Shown piece by piece: positions 40,004 to 47,328 of a DNA stretch of 64,000 bases. The notes beneath the pieces were generated by a model that had not been told where the DNA came from, ran no database searches, and saw only the letters and a program-made list of their open reading frames with translations. This DNA comes from Nisaea sp965216895 (lineage in GTDB: Bacteria; Pseudomonadota; Alphaproteobacteria; Thalassobaculales; Thalassobaculaceae): NCBI RefSeq assembly GCF_965216895.1, contig NZ_OZ244205.1, forward strand, positions 3,596,001 to 3,660,000. Reading direction: 5' to 3'. Numbering within the stretch: position 1 is the stretch's first letter; every line of letters begins with the position of its first letter. Both the position numbers and the translations under genes were made by a program.

Positions 40004-41206
40004 TCAGCGCAGCGCGGCGCAGGCCCTCTGGATGCGGGCGCAGGCGTCTTCCAGCACGGACTCGGAGGTCGCGTAGGAGATGCGGAAATGCGGGCTGAGG
40101 CCGAACGCCTCGCCATGCACCGCCGCGACGCCTTCGGCCTCCAGCAGATAGGTGCAGAAGTCCTCGTCGTTCTCGATCACCTTGCCGTCCGGCGTCGTCT
40201 TGCCGATCGTGCCGGCGCAGGACGGATAGACGTAGAAGGCGCCGTCCGGCGTCGGGCAGTCGATGCCGCTCGCCTGGTTCAGCATCGAGACCACGAGGTC
40301 GCGGCGCGCCTTGAAGGACTCGTTGTGCCTGGCGATGAAGTCGTGCGGCCCGTCGAGCGCCGCGACCGAGGCCGCCTGGCTGATCGAGGACGGGTTCGAG
40401 GTCGATTGCGACTGGATCTTGCGGATGGCGGTGATCAGCTCCACCGGACCGGCGGCATAGCCGATGCGCCAGCCGGTCATGCAGTAGGCCTTGGACATGC
40501 CGTTCACGGTCAGCGTCCGGTCGTAGAGGCCGGGCTCCACTTCCGCCGGGGTGCAGAACTTGAAATCGTCATAGACGAGGTGCTCGTACATGTCGTCGGT
40601 CATCACATAGACATGCGGATGCTTCATCAGCACGTCGGTGACCTTCTTCATGTCTTCCCGCGTGTAACCGGCGCCGGACGGGTTCGAGGGGCTGTTCAGG
40701 ATGATCCACTTGGTCTTCGGCGTGATCGCCTTCTCCAGATCCTCCGGCTGCAGCTTGAAGTCCATTTCCTGCGGGCAGGGAACGATCACCGGCTCACCCT
40801 CGGCGAGCAGCACCATGTCCGGGTAGGAGACCCAGTAGGGCGCCGGGATGATCACCTCGTCGCCCGGGTTCAGGGTCGCCATCAGGGCGTTGTAGAGCAC
40901 CTGCTTGCCGCCGGTGCCGATCGTGACCTGATTGCGCTGGTAGTCGAGATTGTTGTCGCGCTTGAACTTGCGGCAGATCGCGTCCTTCAGCTCCGGCGTG
41001 CCGTCCGGATCGGTGTAGCGGGTCTCGCCGTTTTTCATCGCCAGGACCGCGGCCTCGATGATGTGCGCCGGTGTGTCGAAATCCGGTTCGCCGGCGGACA
41101 GGCCGATCACGTCGCCGCCCGCGGCTTTCAACTCGCGCGCCTTGGTGCTGATGGCAATGGTGGGGGACGGCTTGATACGGCCGAGACGGTCAGCGATGAA
41201 GCTCAT
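40004..41206 (-). CDS. aspartate aminotransferase-type class I aminotransferase
   Basis: 400-residue PLP enzyme. The cofactor lysine is in NGMSKAYCMTGWRIGYAAGP, with NSPSNPSGAGYTREDMKKV and the N-terminal VIGLSAGEPDFDTP typical of the Igamma aspartate/prephenate aminotransferases (AatA type) common in alphaproteobacteria. The C-terminal Arg that binds the alpha-carboxylate is in HFRISYATS. It could also transaminate arogenate precursors. Single gene. Confidence 0.92.
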   Translation of the reverse strand: MSFIADRLGRIKPSPTIAISTKARELKAAGGDVIGLSAGEPDFDTPAHIIEAAVLAMKNGETRYTDPDGTPELKDAICRKFKRDNNLDYQRNQVTIGTGGKQVLYNALMATLNPGDEVIIPAPYWVSYPDMVLLAEGEPVIVPCPQEMDFKLQPEDLEKAITPKTKWIILNSPSNPSGAGYTREDMKKVTDVLMKHPHVYVMTDDMYEHLVYDDFKFCTPAEVEPGLYDRTLTVNGMSKAYCMTGWRIGYAAGPVELITAIRKIQSQSTSNPSSISQAASVAALDGPHDFIARHNESFKARRDLVVSMLNQASGIDCPTPDGAFYVYPSCAGTIGKTTPDGKVIENDEDFCTYLLEAEGVAAVHGEAFGLSPHFRISYATSESVLEDACARIQRACAALR

Positions 41207-41403
41207 TTTTTCCTCGGAAAGGCTGGCATGTGCGATGTGCGGCTGAGCCTACGCCCGCACAGGGTACGGTTCAAGAACCGGGACGCGGTCCCCGGTGTAT
41301 TTCGCGCTGTTGCATATTGCGGGCTGGCGATTGTTCGAAATTCGCGCTAAATCCGTCGGGTCTGTTCACCACTGCTTAAAACTAAGGCCCTAAGAACAAC
41401 GCC

Positions 41404-41883
41404 ATGGACCCGCTCCGCCGCACAGAACACGCAATACCCCGTATCGGCACGCTCGACCGTGACGTGTGGGTGCGCGAGATCGTGCGCGCCATGTGCGATG
41501 CGGTGATCGATATCGACGAGCTGGAGATGCGCCGCCTCGAGCAATTTCTCTGCGGCCTGATGCATTACCTGCTCGGCAAGGTCCATGATCGCATCGAATT
41601 CCGCCGCGACGAGGCGGTCTGGCGCGGCAAGCACGGGCTGCTGCCGCTGATGGGCGGCATGATGGACCGCTGCCGGGCGCAGGCCCGCGGCGCCGGGCAG
41701 GAGCCGGTGCGCGACTGGCTGAAAGAGATGTATAACGAGGCCGAGGCGTCGAAATACAACCCGGTCTGCGTGAAGGCCTTCCGCCTCCTCATCCGTCTCG
41801 ATAACGCGGAACTCGAAAACATACTGCACAACGCCTCCTGCGTGGTGCTGATCGCGCTCGGGCACAAAATCTCCGTGGACTGA
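41404..41883 (+). CDS. conserved-looking hypothetical helical protein
   Basis: 159 residues, mostly helical and soluble, without signal peptide or membrane segment. It starts MDPLRRTEHAIPRIGTLDRD and contains WVREIVRAMCDAVIDIDELEMRRLEQFL and a C-terminal FRLLIRLDNAELENILHNASC. No recognised family. It is divergent from the aminotransferase and is followed 45 nt later by the MFS gene on the same strand. Confidence 0.6.
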   Translation: MDPLRRTEHAIPRIGTLDRDVWVREIVRAMCDAVIDIDELEMRRLEQFLCGLMHYLLGKVHDRIEFRRDEAVWRGKHGLLPLMGGMMDRCRAQARGAGQEPVRDWLKEMYNEAEASKYNPVCVKAFRLLIRLDNAELENILHNASCVVLIALGHKISVD

Positions 41884-41928
41884 CGCTGCGGGATTCCCAA
41901 TCCCGTCGCTTTGGCCTAGAAATCAGTC

Positions 41929-43182
41929 ATGTCCCTCGCCAGCTCGGCGGCGCGCTTTTGTCAGGCGTTCCGCAACCGCGATTACTCGATCTATTGCATC
42001 GGCAGCTCCCTGACCGTGATCGGTCTGTGGATGCAGCGGATCGCGATCGGCTGGGTGACCTGGCAACTGACCGAGAGCCCGACCTGGCTCGGGATCATCT
42101 CTTTCGCCGAACTCTTCCCGGTCGTGCTGCTGAGTCCTTTCGCGGGCGCGCTGGCGGACCGGCTGGACCGCATCTCCATCGCCCGCGTGGCCCAGTGCCT
42201 CAACATGATCCAGGCGACGATCCTGACGGTGCTGACCCTGAGCGGGACGTTGACCATCTGGTCGCTCTTCGCCCTCGCGCTCTGGACCGGCATCGTCGTC
42301 TCCTTCTGGCAGCCGGCGCGGATGGCGCTGATCCCCAATCTCGTCCGGCGCGAGGATCTGGCCTCGGCCGTGGCGATCAATTCGGTCATCTTCAATGCTG
42401 CCCGTTTCGTCGGTCCGGCCATCGCTGGTCTGGTGATCGTCGGTTACGGCGCCGGATACGCGTTTCTGGCCAACGCGATCAGCTATCTGCCCTTCATCGC
42501 CGCCCTGTTCATGATCCGGCCGCGTCCGGATCTGACCCCGCGCAAGGGCGGCGACGGGCTCTTTGCACAGATGATCGAAGGCTACAGCTACTCGCTGAGG
42601 CATCCCGGCATCGGACCGACCCTGGTCCTGATGCTTGTGTCCTGCATCTGCATGCGCCCGGTTTTCGAACTGCTGCCCGGCTATGCCGTGGAGATCTTCT
42701 CCCGAGGTGCCGAAGGGCTCTCGATGATGGCGACGGTCACCGGTGTCGGCGCCGTCGCAGGTGGCATCTATCTCGGGCAGCGCGCCGGGCTCGAAGGCCT
42801 GGTGCAGCTCTCTCTGGTCAGCGTCGCGGCGATGATCGTCTCCCTGCTGGTGTTCAGCCTGACGTCGAATTTCTGGGTCGGCCTGGTCGCGCTCGCCGTC
42901 GCCGGCGGCGCAATGGTGACGCACGGTGCCGGGGCGCAAACCCTGATACAGTCGGCGGTGGAAGACGGAATGCGGGGGCGTGTCGTCGCGCTCTACGGAA
43001 TGTTGTTCCGCGGGGGACCTGCCGTCGGTGCGCTCGCCATGGGATGGGTCTCCGACTGGGCCGGTCTGCGCTGGCCGCTGATCGTCGGATGCGGGCTGAC
43101 CGCGCTCGCGCTGTTCTGGATGATTTCGCGCCGGGCCGCGATCCGCGAGGCGCTGGAAGCGCGCGGAGGCACCGGGCCGTGA
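41929..43182 (+). CDS. MFS transporter, EntS/MFS_3-like
   Basis: 417-residue transporter with about 12 helices. Family stretches: YSIYCIGSSLTVIGLWMQRIAIGWVTWQLT, the A-loop LADRLDRISIARVAQ, VAINSVIFNAARFVGPAIAGL and the second-half RGRVVALYGMLFRGGPAVGALAMG. The MFS_3 group includes the enterobactin exporter EntS, but no siderophore genes are adjacent. Its stop overlaps the following phosphoesterase start by 3 nt. Confidence 0.88.
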   Translation: MSLASSAARFCQAFRNRDYSIYCIGSSLTVIGLWMQRIAIGWVTWQLTESPTWLGIISFAELFPVVLLSPFAGALADRLDRISIARVAQCLNMIQATILTVLTLSGTLTIWSLFALALWTGIVVSFWQPARMALIPNLVRREDLASAVAINSVIFNAARFVGPAIAGLVIVGYGAGYAFLANAISYLPFIAALFMIRPRPDLTPRKGGDGLFAQMIEGYSYSLRHPGIGPTLVLMLVSCICMRPVFELLPGYAVEIFSRGAEGLSMMATVTGVGAVAGGIYLGQRAGLEGLVQLSLVSVAAMIVSLLVFSLTSNFWVGLVALAVAGGAMVTHGAGAQTLIQSAVEDGMRGRVVALYGMLFRGGPAVGALAMGWVSDWAGLRWPLIVGCGLTALALFWMISRRAAIREALEARGGTGP

Positions 43183-44027
43183 CGACCGGCGGTTCCGGCA
43201 AGCGTCTATGGGCGATCTCGGATCTGCATCTCGCCGCCGAGGTCAACCGGGCCGCGCTCCGGGATCTGCCGGACCATGGCGAGGACTGGCTGATCCTCGC
43301 CGGCGATATCGCGGAACGTGAGGAAGTCTTTGTCGAGGCTCTGGAGCTTCTGTCGGGCCGTTTTGGCGCCGTCGTCTGGGTGCCGGGAAATCATGATCTC
43401 TGGACAGACCGCCGGCCGGGCGCCGTTGCCCGCCGGGGAGAGGCACGCTACCGGCACCTGGTGGATCTGGCTCGCGGGACCGGGGCGATCACGCCGGAAG
43501 ATCCCTATCCGCGCTGGCCGGAGGATCTGGAGGGAGCGCCGGTCTTCGTCGCGCCGCTCTTCCTGCTCTACGATTACAGCTTCCGTCCGCAGAATGTCGC
43601 ACTCGAAGACCTGAAGGATTGGGTGCGGCAAATGCACGCGGTGCCGGCGGACGAGCTGCTGCTCGACCCGGCTCCCTTTGACAGCCGTGCCGACTGGTGT
43701 GCCGCGCGCTGCGAAGAGGCGGAGACCCGACTCGCGGCACTGCCGCCGGAGGCCCGGACCGTCCTGGTCAATCACTGGCCGCTCCGCGAGGAACTGATCC
43801 GGATCCCCCGCGTTCCGCGCTTTCTGCCCTGGTGCGGCACCCGCCGCACGCATGACTGGCACCGCCGGTTCCGCTCCGTCGAGGTGGTCACCGGGCATCT
43901 CCACACGCGACGGACCGACATCATCGACGGCACCCGCTTTCACGAGGTTTCCCTCGGATATCCCCGGCAGTGGGAACAGGCGCGCGGCATGGCGAGTTAC
44001 CTGAAGGACGTGACGCCCGGTCGGTAA
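43179..44027 (+). CDS. metallophosphoesterase (calcineurin-like)
   Basis: 282 residues of a calcineurin-like phosphoesterase. Metal-binding motifs: ISDLHL, LAGDIAE, VPGNHDLW, VNHWPL and TGHLHTRR. GTG 43179 overlaps the TGA of the MFS gene (GTGA) with GGAGG about ten nt upstream, so coupled translation is likely. Substrate unknown. The larger open frame beginning at 41958 is the out-of-frame shadow of the MFS gene. Confidence 0.85.
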   Translation: MTTGGSGKRLWAISDLHLAAEVNRAALRDLPDHGEDWLILAGDIAEREEVFVEALELLSGRFGAVVWVPGNHDLWTDRRPGAVARRGEARYRHLVDLARGTGAITPEDPYPRWPEDLEGAPVFVAPLFLLYDYSFRPQNVALEDLKDWVRQMHAVPADELLLDPAPFDSRADWCAARCEEAETRLAALPPEARTVLVNHWPLREELIRIPRVPRFLPWCGTRRTHDWHRRFRSVEVVTGHLHTRRTDIIDGTRFHEVSLGYPRQWEQARGMASYLKDVTPGR

Positions 44028-44091
44028 TTGGTTGAAAGCCGGAGCGTTCGTTAGGATATCCAAGCAACTCAACCATGAAAGGAGCGGGACC

Positions 44092-44316
44092 ATGAGCGAC
44101 GTCACCCTCACGATCAGGATGGAGCAGGCGGAAAGCCTCCAGCAGTTCCTGCGCGGCACCGAGATCCCCGAAGATACCAGAAGCGAGATTGCCCGACTGG
44201 TCGAGGGGGCGATCCGCGAGGCGTCCGCGCCGCAAGAAAAAATCGATCCGCGTTATGTTGGCGAGCATGGGGAGCATAATCCCAATACCCTCGGCAAACC
44301 CGGCGGGACGAGGTAA
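44092..44316 (+). CDS. small hypothetical protein
   Basis: 74 residues: MSDVTLTIRMEQAESLQQFLRG..., soluble with no recognised domain and a disordered, Gly/Asn-rich tail. AAAGGAG at 44078-44084 places the ATG at 44092 well, so it is likely expressed. A longer in-frame start at 44032 lacks such a site. Function not recognised. Confidence 0.55.
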   Translation: MSDVTLTIRMEQAESLQQFLRGTEIPEDTRSEIARLVEGAIREASAPQEKIDPRYVGEHGEHNPNTLGKPGGTR

Positions 44317-44495
44317 GTCGAGACCACCGACTTCGATCGTCGGATCGCCGCTGCCTCCATTCGGGACTTGACCTTCGGGCTGCATTGCCGCAAATGCTGC
44401 GCTGCAAAACCGAACGCAATCGCCAATCCGATATAGAGCGGGAATACTGTCTGCCGGGTGACCGGCCAGAGTCCCGTCCGAATGGAGCTAGACCT

Positions 44496-45029
44496 TTGGA
44501 CGTTAGCAAGATCACGACCGGCCCGAATCCGCCCCACGAGGTACATGCCGTCATCGAGATCCCCCAGGGCGGGGTGCCGGTCAAATACGAACTGGACAAG
44601 GATTCCGGTGCCATGATGGTGGACCGGTTCCTGCACACGGCCATGTTTTATCCGGCCAATTACGGTTTCATTCCGAACACGCTGTCCGACGACGGTGACC
44701 CGGCCGATATCCTGGTCGTCACCGGCTCCGGCGTGGTCCCGGGCGCTGTCATCCCCTGCCGTCCGATCGGCGTCGTCCATCTCGAGGACGAGGCGGGCAT
44801 GGACGAGAAGATCCTCGCGGTGCCGGTCGAGAAGCTACATCCCTACTACGCCAACGTGAAGAGCTACCGCGACCTGCCGGAAATCCTGATCCAGCAGATC
44901 GTCCACTTCTTCGAGCACTACAAGGATCTCGAGCAGGACAAGTGGGTGAAGTTCATCGAGATGGGTGACGAGGACTCCGCCCGCAAAGTGATCGTGGAAG
45001 CCATTGAGCGGGCGAAGACGGCGAAATAA
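44496..45029 (+). CDS. ppa: inorganic pyrophosphatase (family I)
   Basis: 177-residue soluble PPase that hydrolyses pyrophosphate to drive biosynthesis. Active-site stretches: HAVIEIPQGGVPVKYELDK, MFYPANYGFIPNTLSDDGDPADILV with the metal-binding aspartates, HLEDEAGMDEKILAVP and IVHFFEHYKDLE. TTG 44496 is chosen because GGAG lies eight nt before it and the known family N-terminus (D-V-S-K-I) starts there; the frame stays open upstream to an ATG at 44385. Followed by an intrinsic terminator. Confidence 0.95.
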   Translation: MDVSKITTGPNPPHEVHAVIEIPQGGVPVKYELDKDSGAMMVDRFLHTAMFYPANYGFIPNTLSDDGDPADILVVTGSGVVPGAVIPCRPIGVVHLEDEAGMDEKILAVPVEKLHPYYANVKSYRDLPEILIQQIVHFFEHYKDLEQDKWVKFIEMGDEDSARKVIVEAIERAKTAK

Positions 45030-45062
45030 ACCGCCCTCCCACGCGCCGAAGACAGTTCGCAG

Positions 45063-45093
45063 CCGCGCTGCCCCACCCGGGCGGCGCGGTTTT
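45063..45093 (+). terminator. intrinsic terminator after ppa
   Basis: CCGCGCTGCC (45063-45072) pairs with GGCGGCGCGG (45080-45089), one G-T wobble, followed by TTTT. Confidence 0.8.
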
Positions 45094-45173
45094 CGTTTGT
45101 GCTGGAAACTCCCCGCTCGGGCGCGGTATTCAAACCCGAGGATGCGGAATCAAACCGCACGAGGGAGGAGCAG

Positions 45174-46685
45174 ATGAACGCAGCCGCCAGGGCCGGAGAC
45201 AACCGGCTCATTCTCGCGCTCGATCAGGGGACCACGTCCAGCCGGGCGATCATTTTCGATGCCAATACCCGGGCCGCCGCGGTCGCGCAGCAGGAGTTCC
45301 CGCAGCATTTCCCGCAATCGGGCTGGGTCGAGCACGACCCGGAAGATCTCTGGCGCAGCACGGTTGAGACCGCGCGCGCGGCAGTCGCGAAAGTCGGTGG
45401 GGCGGAACGGATCGCCGCCATCGGCATCACCAATCAGCGCGAGACCACTCTGGTCTGGGACCGCCGCACAGGTGAGGCGGTCTCGAACGCGATCGTCTGG
45501 CAGGACAGGCGGACCGCCGCCTTTTGCGCGAGATTGAAAGAAGCCGGGCACGAGGACCTGTTCACCAGCCGCACCGGCCTGCTGCTCGATCCGTATTTCA
45601 GCGGCACCAAGATCGCCTGGATCCTCGATAATGTGGAGGGCGCGCGCGCGAAGGCGGAAGCCGGCGATCTCGCCTTCGGAACCGTCGACAGCTGGCTGAT
45701 CTGGAGGCTCACCGGCGGCAAGGTGCATGCGACCGATGCGACCAACGCCTCACGCACGCTGGTCTACGACATTCACAAGGGCGACTGGGACGACGAGCTG
45801 CTCGGCATTCTCGGCATTCCACGCTCGATGTTGCCGGAAGTGAAGGATTCGGCGGATGATTTCGGAATCACCGAGTCGGCTATCCTCGGCGCCGCGATCC
45901 CGATTTCCGGCGTCGCCGGGGATCAGCAGGCGGCAACGGTCGGACAGGCCTGTTTCGGGGCCGGGATGCTGAAATCGACCTACGGTACGGGCTGCTTCGC
46001 CCTGCTTAACACGGGCGATGTACCGGTGCGTTCGCGCAACCGGCTGCTGACCACGATCGCGTATCGCCTGGGCGGCAAGCCGGCCTATGCGCTGGAAGGC
46101 TCGATCTTCGTCGCCGGCGCCGCCGTGCAGTGGCTGCGCGACGGATTGCGGCTGATCGGCGAGGCGGCTGAGAGCAGCGCGCTCGCGGAGAAGGCGGACA
46201 CGGCGCACCGGGTCTATCTCGTGCCGGCCTTCACCGGGCTCGGCGCGCCCTATTGGGACGCCGAGGCGCGTGGCGCGATGTTCGGCCTGACCCGGGCCTC
46301 CGGCCCGGCCGATTTCGCCCGCGCGGCGCTGGAAAGCGTCGGTTACCAGACCCGCGACCTGGTGGAGGCGATGCACAGCGACTGGAATGCGGGCGGCGAA
46401 GACACCGTGCTCCGGGTCGATGGCGGCATGGTCGCCTCCGACTGGGCGATGCAATTTCTCGCCGATATTCTCGGCGCCCCGGTCGACCGCCCGGTGGTGG
46501 CGGAAACCACCGCGCTCGGCGCGGCCTATCTCGCGGGTCTCCGGCACGACTACTACCCGGAACCCGAGGCCATGGCGGCGCAATGGGCCCTCGAACGCCG
46601 GTTCGAGCCGCAGATGGAAGCGGGAATGCGGGACGAACTCTATCGGGGCTGGCGGGACGCGGTCCGGCGCACGGTATCCGCTTGA
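45174..46685 (+). CDS. glpK: glycerol kinase
   Basis: 503-residue FGGY-family kinase that makes sn-glycerol-3-phosphate from glycerol and ATP. Marks: LALDQGTTSSRAIIFD, QHFPQSGWVEHDPEDLW, GITNQRETTLVWDR, the glycerol-binding VWQDRRTAAFC, SGTKIAWILDN, YGTGCFALLNTG and VDGGMVASDWAMQFLADI. ATG 45174 follows GGGAGGAG. No glpF/glpD here. The next gene starts within its stop codon. Confidence 0.96.
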   Translation: MNAAARAGDNRLILALDQGTTSSRAIIFDANTRAAAVAQQEFPQHFPQSGWVEHDPEDLWRSTVETARAAVAKVGGAERIAAIGITNQRETTLVWDRRTGEAVSNAIVWQDRRTAAFCARLKEAGHEDLFTSRTGLLLDPYFSGTKIAWILDNVEGARAKAEAGDLAFGTVDSWLIWRLTGGKVHATDATNASRTLVYDIHKGDWDDELLGILGIPRSMLPEVKDSADDFGITESAILGAAIPISGVAGDQQAATVGQACFGAGMLKSTYGTGCFALLNTGDVPVRSRNRLLTTIAYRLGGKPAYALEGSIFVAGAAVQWLRDGLRLIGEAAESSALAEKADTAHRVYLVPAFTGLGAPYWDAEARGAMFGLTRASGPADFARAALESVGYQTRDLVEAMHSDWNAGGEDTVLRVDGGMVASDWAMQFLADILGAPVDRPVVAETTALGAAYLAGLRHDYYPEPEAMAAQWALERRFEPQMEAGMRDELYRGWRDAVRRTVSA

Positions 46686-47308
46686 ACGCCGCCGCCGGAC
46701 CTGACAGCGGGCGGCTGCTGGCATTGACGACAATTGCCGTGGCGCCGGTCTGCCTCTGGTCCTATGTCGATGCGGCCGACCGGCTGACCTGGTGGATGGA
46801 AGCGCTGCCGGTCCTGATCGTCTATCCGTTGCTCTGGGCCGTCCGCAGACGGTTTCCGGCGACTCCGTTGCTCATGCTGCTGATCGCGCTGCATGCGGTG
46901 ATCCTGCTGGTCGGGGCACATTACACCTATGCCGAGGTGCCGCTGTTTCACTGGATCCGCGACGCATTCGACCTCTCGCGCAATCATTATGATCGCGTCG
47001 GCCACCTGGCGCAGGGCTTCATTCCGGCGATCGCCATACGCGAGCTTCTGATCCGCACTTCGCCGCTCCGGCCCGGCCGATGGCTTTTCGCCATCGTCCT
47101 GTTCTCCGTGCTCGGCGTCAGTGCGAGCTACGAATTGCTCGAGTGGCTGGCCGCCGTACTGGTCGGCGGGGAGGCGGACGCCTTTCTCGCGACCCAGGGC
47201 GATGTCTGGGATACCCAGAAGGACATGGCGCTTGCCGGGCTCGGCGCGATTCTGGCGCAGCTTCTTCTTGCGCGCCCCCACAATCGCCAGCTCGCCGAGA
47301 TGCGTTAG
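46682..47308 (+). CDS. DUF2238 (YjdF-like) membrane protein
   Basis: 208 residues with five or six membrane helices. DUF2238 family marks: the AHYTYAEVPLFHWIRDAFDLSRNHYDRVGHLAQGF stretch (in parts), IAIRELLIRTSPLRPG, SASYELLEWLAAVLVGGEADAFLATQGDVWDTQKDM (in parts) with conserved E, H and D residues. Function unknown. TTG 46682 overlaps the glpK stop (TTGA), suggesting coupling; no ATG of the family N-terminus is available. Confidence 0.78.
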   Translation: MNAAAGPDSGRLLALTTIAVAPVCLWSYVDAADRLTWWMEALPVLIVYPLLWAVRRRFPATPLLMLLIALHAVILLVGAHYTYAEVPLFHWIRDAFDLSRNHYDRVGHLAQGFIPAIAIRELLIRTSPLRPGRWLFAIVLFSVLGVSASYELLEWLAAVLVGGEADAFLATQGDVWDTQKDMALAGLGAILAQLLLARPHNRQLAEMR

Positions 47309-47328
47309 GTCGAGGCGGCGGACCGGCG

